Source: Butyrivibrio sp. VCB2006
GTDB taxonomy: Bacteria > Bacillota > Clostridia > Lachnospirales > Lachnospiraceae
DNA length: 64,000 nt
Direction: 5' to 3'
Assembly: GCF_000420945.1 (NCBI RefSeq)
Contig: NZ_ATVX01000005.1
Span: 62,001-126,000 of the forward strand
A program made the translations under genes and the position numbers. The notes under the pieces are model-generated. The model worked only from the letters and a program-made list of their open reading frames with translations. It searched no databases and was not told the origin of the DNA. Shown one piece after another: positions 17,285 to 25,603 of this stretch (the stretch's first letter is position 1; every line of letters starts with the position of its first letter).

Positions 17285-18442
17285 ATGGAAGCATATTTGG
17301 ATAATTCAGCTACGACCAGAGCTTTTGATGAAGTAGCTCAGGCTGTGGTCAAGGCAATGACAGAAGAATACGGCAATGCCTCAAGTGTTCATCACATGGG
17401 CACTGTGGCAGGGGACAGAGTAGCCCAGGCTAGAGAGACAATTGCAGCAACACTTAAGGTTGACCCACAGGAGATTCTTTTTACCTCCGGTGGAACAGAG
17501 TCAGATAACCTGGCACTTATCGGCGTGGCAAGAGCCAACAAATGGCGCGGCAAGCACATTATTACTACTTCTATAGAGCATCCTGCAATTCAGGAGACCT
17601 GCACATTCCTGGAAAAAGAGGGCTTTGAGACGACTTATCTTCCTGTTGGTCCTGACGGTGTTGTGGACCTGGAGGTCCTTAGAGCAGCTATCAGACCGGA
17701 TACAATCCTGGTATCCATGATGTTTGTTAATAATGAGATCGGTGCTATCGAGCCTATCGAGGATGCCGGCAAGCTTATTAAGTCTATTAACCCTGACATC
17801 TATTTCCATGTGGATGCAGTTCAGGCTTATGGTAAGGTTTTGATAAGACCAAGATCCATGAATATAGATCTTTTATCTGTAAGTGGGCACAAGATCCACG
17901 GCCCTAAAGGAATTGGATTTTTATATATCAAAAAAGGCACCAAGATAGTTAATATCTGCTATGGCGGGGGACAGCAGAAGGGAATGCGTTCAGGAACAGA
18001 GAATGTTCCTGGAATCATGGGAATCGCCCTGGCAGCCAAGATGTGCTATACAGACTTTGATGAGCACATCAAAAAGCTCTATGAATTAAAGCAGTATCTG
18101 GTGGATTCTCTTAACGAGAGACTTTCGGATATTAAGATAAACGGACCTGAGGTTTCAAAGGGTGCGCCTCATATTGTGAGCGTTTCAATAAAGGGCCTTG
18201 CGGCAGAGACAGTTCTTAATATGCTCAGCAGCAAGGGAATCTACGTTTCTGCAGGAAGTGCATGTACATCGAACAACCCTCATGTCTCAGATACACTGAA
18301 GGCTATTGGCCTTGATAAGAATCTTCTTGAGTCAACAATACGTATCAGTATGTCGGTTATGACAACCAAAGAAGAAATAGATTATTTATTGGATACACTA
18401 TGTTCACAGGTAGATACCATGAGGAAATTCTACCGTCACTAA
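17285..18442 (+). CDS. Cysteine desulfurase, NifS/IscS-like
   Basis: A 385-residue PLP enzyme that takes sulfur from cysteine as a persulfide and passes it to acceptors. The N-terminus (YLDNSATTRAFDEV) is typical; the Schiff-base Lys203 is in SVSGHKIHGPKG and the catalytic Cys327 in SAGSACTSNN. It is followed immediately by thiI, and in bacteria that carry this pair the desulfurase is a dedicated sulfur donor for 4-thiouridine in tRNA (NifZ-type in B. subtilis). No iscU or iscR is nearby, which supports a tRNA role over iron-sulfur assembly. The ribosome binding site is weak (TGGTGA). Confidence 0.92.
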   Translation: MEAYLDNSATTRAFDEVAQAVVKAMTEEYGNASSVHHMGTVAGDRVAQARETIAATLKVDPQEILFTSGGTESDNLALIGVARANKWRGKHIITTSIEHPAIQETCTFLEKEGFETTYLPVGPDGVVDLEVLRAAIRPDTILVSMMFVNNEIGAIEPIEDAGKLIKSINPDIYFHVDAVQAYGKVLIRPRSMNIDLLSVSGHKIHGPKGIGFLYIKKGTKIVNICYGGGQQKGMRSGTENVPGIMGIALAAKMCYTDFDEHIKKLYELKQYLVDSLNERLSDIKINGPEVSKGAPHIVSVSIKGLAAETVLNMLSSKGIYVSAGSACTSNNPHVSDTLKAIGLDKNLLESTIRISMSVMTTKEEIDYLLDTLCSQVDTMRKFYRH

Positions 18443-18462
18443 TTATTAGGAAGGATATTTTT

Positions 18463-19665
18463 ATGCAGTACCATGCTTTTATAATCAAGTATGCAGAGAT
18501 CGGAGTAAAGGGTAAGAACAGATATATTTTCGAAGAAGCCCTTGTTAAACAGATCCAAAGAGTTCTTGCAAAGTGCGACGGATCATTTAGCGTTTCAAGA
18601 GTTGCAGGAAGAATCTACATCGAGGCTGAAGGCTTTGATTTCAACGAGGTTGTAGACCAGCTTGGAACAGTTTTTGGTGTAACAGGAATCTGCCCGGCTG
18701 TAACAATTAACAGAGATGGAGAAAATCACCTTCCTGATATCGATGGCGTTTCCAAGGCAGTTATGGATTTCATTGACGGAGTATATTCTGACAAGCACAA
18801 GACCTTTAAGGTTAAGGTTCGCCGTGTTGATAAGAGCTATCCTATGGATTCCATGGAGATGGGCGCTGAGCTTGGTGCAAGAATCCTTGATACCTTCCCT
18901 GAGATGAAGGTTGATGTTCATAACCCGGAGATCCTTCTGAATGTAGAACTTAGAGAGAAGCTTAATATCTTTTCCGAGATTATTCCAGGACCCGGCGGAA
19001 TGCCAATCGGTACTGCAGGTAAGGCGATGCTTCTTTTGTCAGGTGGTATTGATTCGCCTGTTGCCGGTTACATGGTTGCCAAGAGAGGTGTTGATATTGA
19101 GGCAATTTACTTCAATGCTCCGCCATATACAAGTGAGAAGGCTAAGCAGAAGGTAATTGATCTTGCCGGAGTTGTAGCCAAGTACACAGGTAAGGTAAGA
19201 CTTCATGTCATCAACTTTACTGATATTCAGATGTATATTTACGAGAAGTGTCCACATGATGAGCTTACTATCATCATGAGAAGATATATGATGAAGATTG
19301 CTGACATTATCGCAGGCCAGACAGGCTGTATGGGACTTATCACAGGTGAGAGTATCGGACAGGTAGCTTCACAGACTATGCAGAGTCTTATGTGCACAGG
19401 CGAGGTTGTAACAGATATGCCTGTTTACAGACCTCTTATAGCTTTTGACAAGCAGGATATCGTTGATATTTCTGTTAAGATTGATGCTTACGAGACTTCA
19501 ATTCTTCCTTACGAAGATTGCTGCACAATATTTGTAGCTAAGCATCCTGTAACAAAGCCAAGACTTGATATTATCAAGAAGCACGAGGAGAATCTCGTAG
19601 AGAAGATCGATGAGCTTGTAAAAGTGGCTCTTGAGACTGATGAGATTATCACAATCGAGAAGTGA
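18463..19665 (+). CDS. thiI: tRNA 4-thiouridine synthase ThiI
   Basis: A 400-residue enzyme that activates U8 of tRNA with ATP and inserts sulfur. It has an N-terminal ferredoxin-like and THUMP region (to about 165) and an ATP-pyrophosphatase domain with the PP-loop SGGIDS at residues 193-198. The C-terminal rhodanese domain of the E. coli protein is absent, as in B. subtilis ThiI of about 400 residues. The start at 18463 has AGGAAGGA 6 bases upstream; an upstream in-frame ATG inside the desulfurase gene is unlikely. It pairs with the preceding desulfurase. Confidence 0.95.
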   Translation: MQYHAFIIKYAEIGVKGKNRYIFEEALVKQIQRVLAKCDGSFSVSRVAGRIYIEAEGFDFNEVVDQLGTVFGVTGICPAVTINRDGENHLPDIDGVSKAVMDFIDGVYSDKHKTFKVKVRRVDKSYPMDSMEMGAELGARILDTFPEMKVDVHNPEILLNVELREKLNIFSEIIPGPGGMPIGTAGKAMLLLSGGIDSPVAGYMVAKRGVDIEAIYFNAPPYTSEKAKQKVIDLAGVVAKYTGKVRLHVINFTDIQMYIYEKCPHDELTIIMRRYMMKIADIIAGQTGCMGLITGESIGQVASQTMQSLMCTGEVVTDMPVYRPLIAFDKQDIVDISVKIDAYETSILPYEDCCTIFVAKHPVTKPRLDIIKKHEENLVEKIDELVKVALETDEIITIEK

Positions 19666-19676
19666 TCAGAATGGAT

Positions 19677-19724
19677 ACTTCTGCTGTACTAAGCTCGATA
19701 GTACCTCGCTAAGTACACAGAAGT
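19677..19724. repeat. Imperfect inverted repeat downstream of thiI
   Basis: ACTTCTGCTGTACTAAGC and GCTAAGTACACAGAAGT can pair with a bulged C and one mismatch. Inside it a second palindrome, GTACTA...TAGTAC, offers another fold. The intergenic stretch 19666-19772 has no open frame with a ribosome binding site. It may be a dispersed non-coding repeat or part of the 3' untranslated region. Confidence 0.5.
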
Positions 19725-19772
19725 GGTTCGCACTAGATTCGTGAAATACCTCATCAAGTGCTCTACACAAAA

Positions 19773-19817
19773 AGACCATCTTAAACCGAGGTTTAGGATG
19801 GTCTGTAATAATCTTTT
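19773..19817. terminator. Bidirectional terminator between thiI and the HPr-like gene
   Basis: AGACCATCTTAAACC pairs with GGTTTAGGATGGTCT (15 positions, one G-U). A run of seven T follows slightly downstream on the plus strand, and TTTTTGTG follows directly on the minus strand, so it serves both converging genes. Confidence 0.85.
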
Positions 19818-19840
19818 TTTAGAGGATCTAATCCTTAAGA

Positions 19841-20071
19841 TTAGATCATGTAAGGCTTGAGAATCTCAAGAACCTCATCTGCGCCGTCTTCTGCATGGAT
19901 ATTGAGATCGATTGGCTTAGAAAGATCCAATGAGAAAATACCCATAATAGACTTTGCGTCGATAACGTATCTTCCTGAAACGAGATCGAAATCATAATCA
20001 AACTTCGTAATATCGTTTACAAAAGATTTAACCTTATCGATAGAATTTAAAGAAATTTTAATGGTCTTCAT
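19841..20071 (-). CDS. HPr-like protein lacking the phosphorylatable histidine
   Basis: A 76-residue single-domain protein of the HPr fold. It keeps the region around the regulatory serine (DAKSIMGIFSLDLSKPIDL, matching the KSIMGVMSL segment of HPr) and the last helix (ADEVLEILKPYM). The active-site GIHARPA segment of true HPr is replaced by a sequence without His (FVNDITKFDYDFDLVSG). It therefore cannot carry phosphate in the PTS, but could still be a target of HPr kinase, like B. subtilis Crh, which has Gln at that place. A regular HPr is encoded at 56921. It has its own promoter and a GGAGGT ribosome binding site. Confidence 0.8.
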   Translation of the reverse strand: MKTIKISLNSIDKVKSFVNDITKFDYDFDLVSGRYVIDAKSIMGIFSLDLSKPIDLNIHAEDGADEVLEILKPYMI

Positions 20072-20098
20072 CGAGCAAATACCTCCTTCTTTTACTTT

Positions 20099-20127
20099 AT
20101 AGTAAACGTAGAAAAGATAAAAGTCAA
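20099..20127 (-). promoter_or_regulatory. Promoter of the HPr-like gene
   Basis: On the minus strand TTGACT (20127-20122), 17 bases, TACTAT (20104-20099). It lies about 28 bases before the start codon. Confidence 0.65.
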
Positions 20128-20184
20128 TGACCTAGGCCTTAAAAAGATATGAGTTTTTGATAAAACTGCGAAAGATCGGAGAAA

Positions 20185-21549
20185 ATGTTGAACAATACAC
20201 CAAATACCGTAAATGGAATGAAGGTTGCCATGCACAACCTTGGATGCAAAGTTAATAGCTATGAGATGGATGTCATGGCAATCAGGCTTCGCGAGGCCGG
20301 TTGCGAAATAGTCCAGTTTACTGACAAGGCAGACATCTATATTATCAACACCTGTACTGTTACAAACATCGCAGACAGGAAGTCCAGGCAGATGCTTCAC
20401 AAAGCCAAGAAGGAGAACCCTGATTCTATCGTGGTTGCTGTAGGCTGCTACGTGGAAACAGGCATAGATGGTGTTAAAAAGGACGAGTGCATCGATCTGG
20501 CGGTTGGAAATAATAAAAAGTCTGAAATTGTCGAAATATTGAACAGCTTCCTGGAAGCTAAGGGGGATTTTGAGGATAAAACCCTTGGCGGAACCTCAAT
20601 TATCGATATTAATCATACAAATGTGTACGAAGAAATGACTCTTTCAGAGATGCCAGAGCACACAAGGGCTTACATCAAGATTCAGGACGGATGTAACCAG
20701 TTCTGCTCATACTGCGTTATTCCATATGCAAGAGGAAGAGTCCGCAGCAGAGAGATGGAGGAAGTTCTTGCTGAGATTAAGGGACTTGTCCGGAAGGGCT
20801 GTAAAGAGGTTGTTCTCACCGGAATCCATATTGGCTCCTATGGAGTTGATAAGGGGCAGCCGATGCTGGTGGATCTTGTTGAGAAGATTGCAGATATAGA
20901 CGGCATTGAGAGAATCAGACTTGGATCTGTTGAACCGAGGCTAGTATCACCGGAAAATACCAAGAGACTTGCTGCTATTGATAAGCTTTGTCCTCATTTT
21001 CATCTGTCACTTCAGAGCGGATGTGATTCTGTTCTTAAGAGAATGAACAGACATTATACAGCTGCAGAGTTTGAAGAGAGCGTAAGACTCCTTAGAGAGG
21101 CCTTTGACAGACCGGCTATTACAACTGATGTTATTGTCGGATTCCCCGGAGAAACAGAGGAGGAATTTGAGGAATGCAGAGCTTTTGTGGAAGAAATCAA
21201 TTTCTACGAGATGCATGTCTTTAAGTATTCACCAAGAAAAGGAACTGTTGCTGCCGGCATGAAGGAGCAGCTTACAGACAGAGAAAAGACTGCAAGAAGT
21301 GAAGTGCTTCTTAAGATGACTAAAGAGCAGTCCGAGAAATACAGAAGCTCTTTTATCGGAGAGACTGTAGGTGTTCTGTGGGAAGACTGCGAGGAAATAA
21401 AAGGGAAAAACTATATTATCGGACATACTGACAGATATGTCAGAGTTGCTGCTTCAGAGGATAGCCCACGATTTAAGGCTACTGTGTCCGGAGAAATCAC
21501 AATGGAAACTATTTCAGGCTTCCTTAATCCGGAGACGCTTCTTGTGTGA
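20185..21549 (+). CDS. mtaB: tRNA methylthiotransferase MtaB
   Basis: A 454-residue radical-SAM enzyme that adds a methylthio group to N6-threonylcarbamoyladenosine at position 37 of tRNAs. The N-terminal UPF0004 domain begins MHNLGCKVNSYEMD and has the cluster cysteines in NTCTVTNIADRKSRQ and VGCYVE. The radical-SAM core has CNQFCSYCVIPYARGRVRSR (CxxxCxxC). A TRAM-like domain closes the protein. The IADRKSRQ form and overall alignment favour MtaB over MiaB or RimO. The ATG at 20185 has GGAG only 3 bases away; a later ATG at 20218 has no better site. Confidence 0.92.
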   Translation: MLNNTPNTVNGMKVAMHNLGCKVNSYEMDVMAIRLREAGCEIVQFTDKADIYIINTCTVTNIADRKSRQMLHKAKKENPDSIVVAVGCYVETGIDGVKKDECIDLAVGNNKKSEIVEILNSFLEAKGDFEDKTLGGTSIIDINHTNVYEEMTLSEMPEHTRAYIKIQDGCNQFCSYCVIPYARGRVRSREMEEVLAEIKGLVRKGCKEVVLTGIHIGSYGVDKGQPMLVDLVEKIADIDGIERIRLGSVEPRLVSPENTKRLAAIDKLCPHFHLSLQSGCDSVLKRMNRHYTAAEFEESVRLLREAFDRPAITTDVIVGFPGETEEEFEECRAFVEEINFYEMHVFKYSPRKGTVAAGMKEQLTDREKTARSEVLLKMTKEQSEKYRSSFIGETVGVLWEDCEEIKGKNYIIGHTDRYVRVAASEDSPRFKATVSGEITMETISGFLNPETLLV

Positions 21550-21563
21550 GAATTTGCGGTACG

Positions 21564-21592
21564 TTGCTTATTTAAATCGGTTAGTGTAATAT
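21564..21592 (+). promoter_or_regulatory. Promoter of the ireB-ruvX operon
   Basis: TTGCTT (21564-21569), 17 bases, TAATAT (21587-21592). About 80 bases of leader precede ireB. Confidence 0.6.
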
Positions 21593-21670
21593 TAATATGT
21601 ATATGCATTTGGATTTTAAGAGAGCAGATGCGAAGACTCTCTGAAAATATTACATGAATGGAGAATGAAT

Positions 21671-21946
21671 ATGGCAGATCAGGATTTAGGAAATACCCAA
21701 TATTTCAAGGTTGAGGTTGAGCCGGAAACTGGTGTTAAGAAGGTTCTCTCTGTTGTTTATGATGCACTTTTAGAGAAAGGTTACAACCCGGTTAACCAGA
21801 TTGTTGGATATATTATGTCCGGTGACCCAACATATATCACAAGTCACCAGGGCGCAAGAAGCCTTATCATGAAGGTTGAGCGTGATGAACTTGTTGAGGA
21901 GATGCTCACAGAGTACATCAAGAGCAATGACTGGGCAAGGAAATAA
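21671..21946 (+). CDS. ireB: IreB family regulatory phosphoprotein (UPF0297)
   Basis: A 91-residue cytosolic protein. It is colinear with the IreB/YrzL family: N-terminal acidic segment with a Thr near the start (LGNTQYF), then [39 protein letters not shown], the family's most conserved stretch. In Enterococcus IreB is phosphorylated by the PASTA kinase IreK and affects cephalosporin resistance. The start at 21671 has GGAG 7 bases upstream; the ATG at 21665 is too close. It is the first gene of the ireB-ruvX-DUF1292 trio found across Firmicutes. Confidence 0.93.
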   Translation: MADQDLGNTQYFKVEVEPETGVKKVLSVVYDALLEKGYNPVNQIVGYIMSGDPTYITSHQGARSLIMKVERDELVEEMLTEYIKSNDWARK

Positions 21947-21951
21947 GATTT

Positions 21952-22383
21952 ATGCGTATTATGGGTCTTGACTACGGCTCTAAGACTGTTGGAGTTGCTA
22001 TTAGTGATGAGCTTCTTTTGACTGCTCAGGGTAAAGAGATTGTCCGTAGGAAAGAGGAGAATAAGTTAAGAAAAACATTAGCGCGCATTGAGGAGCTGAT
22101 TGGAGAGTATGGGGTTACTAAGATTGTTTTGGGACTTCCACTCAATATGGACCAGACCCCCTCTGAGCGCTCACAGTTGTGCCTGGAATTCAAAGACAAG
22201 ATCGAGAGAAGGACAGGTATTCCGGTTATTATGTGGGATGAACGCCTTACAACTGTAGAGGCGGATGAGATCATGGACGAGGCCGGAATCAGAGGACGAG
22301 ACAGAAAAGAATATGTGGATATGATAGCTGCGCAGATAATACTTCAGGATTATCTTGATAATTCCAAGGATAAGGCAGAGTAA
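21952..22383 (+). CDS. ruvX: Putative pre-16S rRNA nuclease / Holliday junction resolvase YqgF (RuvX)
   Basis: A 143-residue RNase H-fold nuclease of the YqgF family. Conserved acidic positions are visible in MGLDYGSKTVGVAISD (first Asp), LGLPLNMD, VIMWDERLTTVEAD (Asp-Glu-Arg-Leu-(S/T)-T, the family signature) and DMIAAQIILQDYL at the end. In E. coli this protein matures the 5' end of 16S rRNA; a role in Holliday junction cleavage was proposed from the fold. It starts 5 bases after ireB. Confidence 0.93.
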   Translation: MRIMGLDYGSKTVGVAISDELLLTAQGKEIVRRKEENKLRKTLARIEELIGEYGVTKIVLGLPLNMDQTPSERSQLCLEFKDKIERRTGIPVIMWDERLTTVEADEIMDEAGIRGRDRKEYVDMIAAQIILQDYLDNSKDKAE

Positions 22384-22414
22384 GCTATCTACAGTAATTG
22401 AACGGAGATTTATT

Positions 22415-22678
22415 TTGGAAAAGATTATTTTTAGCCCGGACGGAGAAGAGCCGGTAGAATTCTATTGTTTGGAACAGACTGTTATTGGTGCCAAGACTTA
22501 CCTTCTTGTCACAGATGAAGAAGATGGTGACGGAGAGGCGCTTATTTTGCGCGACGACTCCGATATTAAAGATGAGCAGGCGCTTTATGCGATCGTTGAC
22601 GATGATCTGGAACTGGAAGCAGTTGCAGGTGTATTTCGCAAGCTCCTTGCTGAGGATGATATAGATCTGGATATTTAA
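22415..22678 (+). CDS. DUF1292 domain protein
   Basis: An 87-residue acidic protein of the DUF1292 (YrzB) family. It shows the family pattern: a short strand, PVEFYCLEQTVIGAKTYLLVTDEED, then EALILRDD and a final acidic helix. The start is TTG at 22415 with GGAG 7 bases upstream. It is the third member of the conserved ireB-ruvX-DUF1292 cluster (yrzL-yrrK-yrzB in B. subtilis). Its biochemical role is not known. Confidence 0.85.
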   Translation: MEKIIFSPDGEEPVEFYCLEQTVIGAKTYLLVTDEEDGDGEALILRDDSDIKDEQALYAIVDDDLELEAVAGVFRKLLAEDDIDLDI

Positions 22679-22738
22679 CGGGGACTTTGGTTTATATCTA
22701 TTTCTGTATCTCCGCCTATAAATTATGGAGGAAATAAT

Positions 22739-24418
22739 TTGAGCAAAAAGAAAATTGAAAATACCTCCAAGCTGCAGGTCATCCCGTTAGGTGGCCTTGA
22801 GCAGATTGGAATGAACATCACTGCCTTCAGATATGAGGACAGTATTATTGTGGTGGATTGCGGTTTGTCTTTTCCTGATGACGACATGCTTGGAATCGAC
22901 CTTGTTATTCCTGACATCACATATTTGCAGGAAAATATTGATAAAGTTAAGGGGTTTGTTATTACCCACGGACATGAAGATCATATCGGAGCGCTTCCAT
23001 ATGTCCTTCATGAGCTTAATGTTCCTGTTTATGCCACAAGACTTACAATGGGCATCATTGAGCACAAACTGGAGGAGCACAACCTTCTGAAGAACACCAG
23101 AAGAAAGGTTGTTAAGTTTGGACAGTCTATTAACCTTGGACAGTTCAGAGTTGAGTTCATCAGAACCAACCACTCCATCGTAGATGCAGCAGCGCTGGCT
23201 ATTTATTCACCGGCGGGAATTGTTGTGCACACAGGTGACTTTAAGGTTGACTACACACCGGTTTACGGCGATCCTATCGATCTTCAGAGATTTGCCGAGA
23301 TTGGTAAAAAGGGCGTTCTGGCTCTTATGTGCGATTCAACAAATGCTGAGAGACCGGGATTTACTGCATCTGAGAAGACTGTAGGAAGGGCACTTGCATC
23401 TCTTTTTGATGAGCATGAGAATAACAGAATTATTGTTGCTACCTTTGCATCCAATGTAGACCGTGTTCAGCAGATCATTAACACTGCCCATAAGTGCGGC
23501 AGAAAGGTTGTGGTAGAAGGCCGCAGCATGGTCAGCATTATTGATATAGCTCAGAAGCTTGAGTGTATCCACATTCCGGAGAACACTCTTATTGATATCG
23601 AACATCTCAAGGATTATCCGGAGAATAAGACGGTCATCATCACCACCGGAAGCCAGGGAGAAAGTATGGCGGCTCTTAGCAGAATGGCTAACGGCCAGCA
23701 CAGAAAGCTTTCTATCGGAGCCGGAGATACAGTTATTTTCTCTTCTCACCCTATTCCGGGTAATGAGAAGGCTGTTACAAACATCATCAATGAGCTTCAG
23801 ATGAAGGGTGCAGACGTTATTTTCCAGGATGTTCATGTATCAGGACATGCGTGCCAGGAGGATATCAAGCTTATCTATACTCTGGTTAAGCCTAAATATT
23901 CAATTCCTGTTCATGGTGAGTACAGACATCTTATAGCTCAGGCTAATATTGCAAGAGATCTTGGAATTGCCAAGGAGAATATCTTTATCCTTCATTCCGG
24001 AGAGGTTCTGGAGATGGATGATGAGAGCGCCAAGGTTAAGGGTAAGGTTCCGTTCGGAGCAATCCTTGTTGATGGTCTCGGCGTGGGCGATGTAGGTAAT
24101 GTTGTCCTTAGAGATAGACAACATTTGGCTGAAGATGGTATTGTAATAGTTGTATTTGGAATAGATAAAGAGAGCGGACAGCTCGTATCCGGGCCAAGTA
24201 TAGTTTCAAGAGGCTTTGTATATGTAAGAGAATCAGACAAGCTGATAGATGATGCTACGGATCTTGTTCTTGATGATGTTACGGAAGCTCTTGATAAGGG
24301 TGTTACTGACTGGGGTAAGCTCAAGGGTATTGTTAAGGATGCTCTTAGCGATTATATCTGGAAGAAGACAAAGAGAAGACCAATGATCATGCCTATCATT
24401 ATGGATACTAATTTCTGA
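22739..24418 (+). CDS. rnj: Ribonuclease J
   Basis: A 559-residue metallo-beta-lactamase/beta-CASP ribonuclease with 5'-3' exonuclease and endonuclease activity in mRNA decay and rRNA maturation. The zinc motif is HGHEDH at residues 77-82. Further metal and CASP motifs are seen in HSIVDAAALAI, HTGDFKVD, ALMCDSTNAERPG and TTGSQGE, and GEYRHL in the late part. TTG start at 22739 with GGAGG 7 bases upstream. It lies apart from rnpA or other RNA decay genes. Confidence 0.95.
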   Translation: MSKKKIENTSKLQVIPLGGLEQIGMNITAFRYEDSIIVVDCGLSFPDDDMLGIDLVIPDITYLQENIDKVKGFVITHGHEDHIGALPYVLHELNVPVYATRLTMGIIEHKLEEHNLLKNTRRKVVKFGQSINLGQFRVEFIRTNHSIVDAAALAIYSPAGIVVHTGDFKVDYTPVYGDPIDLQRFAEIGKKGVLALMCDSTNAERPGFTASEKTVGRALASLFDEHENNRIIVATFASNVDRVQQIINTAHKCGRKVVVEGRSMVSIIDIAQKLECIHIPENTLIDIEHLKDYPENKTVIITTGSQGESMAALSRMANGQHRKLSIGAGDTVIFSSHPIPGNEKAVTNIINELQMKGADVIFQDVHVSGHACQEDIKLIYTLVKPKYSIPVHGEYRHLIAQANIARDLGIAKENIFILHSGEVLEMDDESAKVKGKVPFGAILVDGLGVGDVGNVVLRDRQHLAEDGIVIVVFGIDKESGQLVSGPSIVSRGFVYVRESDKLIDDATDLVLDDVTEALDKGVTDWGKLKGIVKDALSDYIWKKTKRRPMIMPIIMDTNF

Positions 24419-24447
24419 TAGGAAGGTTAGTGGCCTGGGAGAGACCA

Positions 24448-24918
24448 ATGAACGTTAGAAAGCTGGTGCTTGGTCTGCTGGATGCAGCGGTTAAAATTGC
24501 ATTTGTTATTATTGTAATCATGCTGATAAGCAGATATTCCAAGCTTGCCTACGAGTATGGATATCACATTTTTAATCAGGTTCCTGTTTCTTCGGGAACA
24601 GGCAGAACTGTTACTGTGACAATAGCAAGCGGTGATTCTGCTAATACAATAGCGGATAAACTTGCAAGCGTAGGCCTTATTACAGACAAAAACTTATTTA
24701 AGCTTCAGGAAAAGTTCTCGGATTACCATGGATTAGAAGCTCCGGGTACCTACGAACTTAGCACATCTATGACTCCTGAGGAGATGCTTCAGATTATGGC
24801 GGCAGGTGCTACCACTAATTCGGAGGGCAGCAGTCAGTCAGAGTCGGGAACAGAGGATTCTGTTGAAGAGACAGTGGAGCCACAGCCTGAAGTACAAGAG
24901 GAAACAAACGGTGGTTGA
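24448..24918 (+). CDS. MltG-like protein with LysM-like domain but no catalytic domain
   Basis: A 156-residue membrane protein: short cytosolic start, one membrane helix (about 12-32), then an extracytoplasmic domain resembling the N-terminal LysM-like part of the endolytic transglycosylase MltG (VTIASGDSANTIADKLASVGLI, FKLQEKFSDYHGLEAPGTYEL, MTPEEMLQIM). The large catalytic part of MltG is missing; the protein ends in an acidic Ser/Glu/Gln tail. It may bind or position at peptidoglycan without cutting it. The ATG at 24448 has GGGAG 6 bases upstream; a GTG at 24430 is the alternative. The next gene starts within its last codons. Confidence 0.65.
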   Translation: MNVRKLVLGLLDAAVKIAFVIIVIMLISRYSKLAYEYGYHIFNQVPVSSGTGRTVTVTIASGDSANTIADKLASVGLITDKNLFKLQEKFSDYHGLEAPGTYELSTSMTPEEMLQIMAAGATTNSEGSSQSESGTEDSVEETVEPQPEVQEETNGG

Positions 24919-25552
24919 ACAGGACAGAATGACGGCCTTTATCAATTCACTTGATCCGGGAAATGCTCCCTATCTTGATGAATTGGAGAAAAGAGCCAAA
25001 GAGACTGATGTTCCTATAATTCGTAAGGATACACAGGCGCTACTTAAATTCTTAATGGCACAGTCAAGACCCAAGAATATTCTGGAGGTTGGCTGTGCTG
25101 TAGGTTTTTCTGCTCTACTGATGGCAGAATACAGTGATATTGATACCAAGATCACAACCATAGAGAAATTTGAAAAGCGCATACCTATAGCAAGACAGAA
25201 CTTTATACAGTACGACACTCATAATAAAATCACACTCCTAGAAGGTGATGCGACAGAAATTCTCAAAACGCTCTCTCCGGGGTATGATTTTATTTTTATG
25301 GATGCAGCTAAGGGCCAGTATATTAATTTTTTACCGGATTGTCTTAGAATCCTTAATAAGGGAGGCCTTCTGGTATCAGACAATGTCCTTCAGGACGGGG
25401 ATGTTATAGAATCCCGATTTGCTGTTACAAGGAGAGACAGAACGATTCATGCAAGAATGAGGGAATATCTGTATGAGCTCAAGCACAATGAGGCTCTGAA
25501 TACGGTTATTCTTACAGTTGGCGACGGAATGACCCTTTCGGTAAGGCTATAA
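24911..25552 (+). CDS. trmR: O-methyltransferase, TrmR-like (tRNA 5-hydroxyuridine methyltransferase)
   Basis: A 213-residue class I methyltransferase of the O-methyltransferase 3 family. The SAM loop is ILEVGCAVGFSALLMAEY, followed by ITTIEKFEKRIPIARQNF, the metal-binding FIFMDAAKGQY and LVSDNVLQDGDV. Alignment with B. subtilis YrrM/TrmR supports a start at GTG 24911 (GAGG nine bases upstream); an ATG at 24929 would shorten it by six residues. TrmR methylates 5-hydroxyuridine at the wobble position to 5-methoxyuridine. The next gene is a U32 protein of the TrhP type that makes this hydroxyuridine, so the two steps lie side by side, as in yrrMNO of B. subtilis. Confidence 0.85.
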   Translation: MVEQDRMTAFINSLDPGNAPYLDELEKRAKETDVPIIRKDTQALLKFLMAQSRPKNILEVGCAVGFSALLMAEYSDIDTKITTIEKFEKRIPIARQNFIQYDTHNKITLLEGDATEILKTLSPGYDFIFMDAAKGQYINFLPDCLRILNKGGLLVSDNVLQDGDVIESRFAVTRRDRTIHARMREYLYELKHNEALNTVILTVGDGMTLSVRL

Positions 25553-25603
25553 GATAGATATTTATAGATGTATTAATTTGTTTTTAGAAATATGGAGAAA
25601 TCA

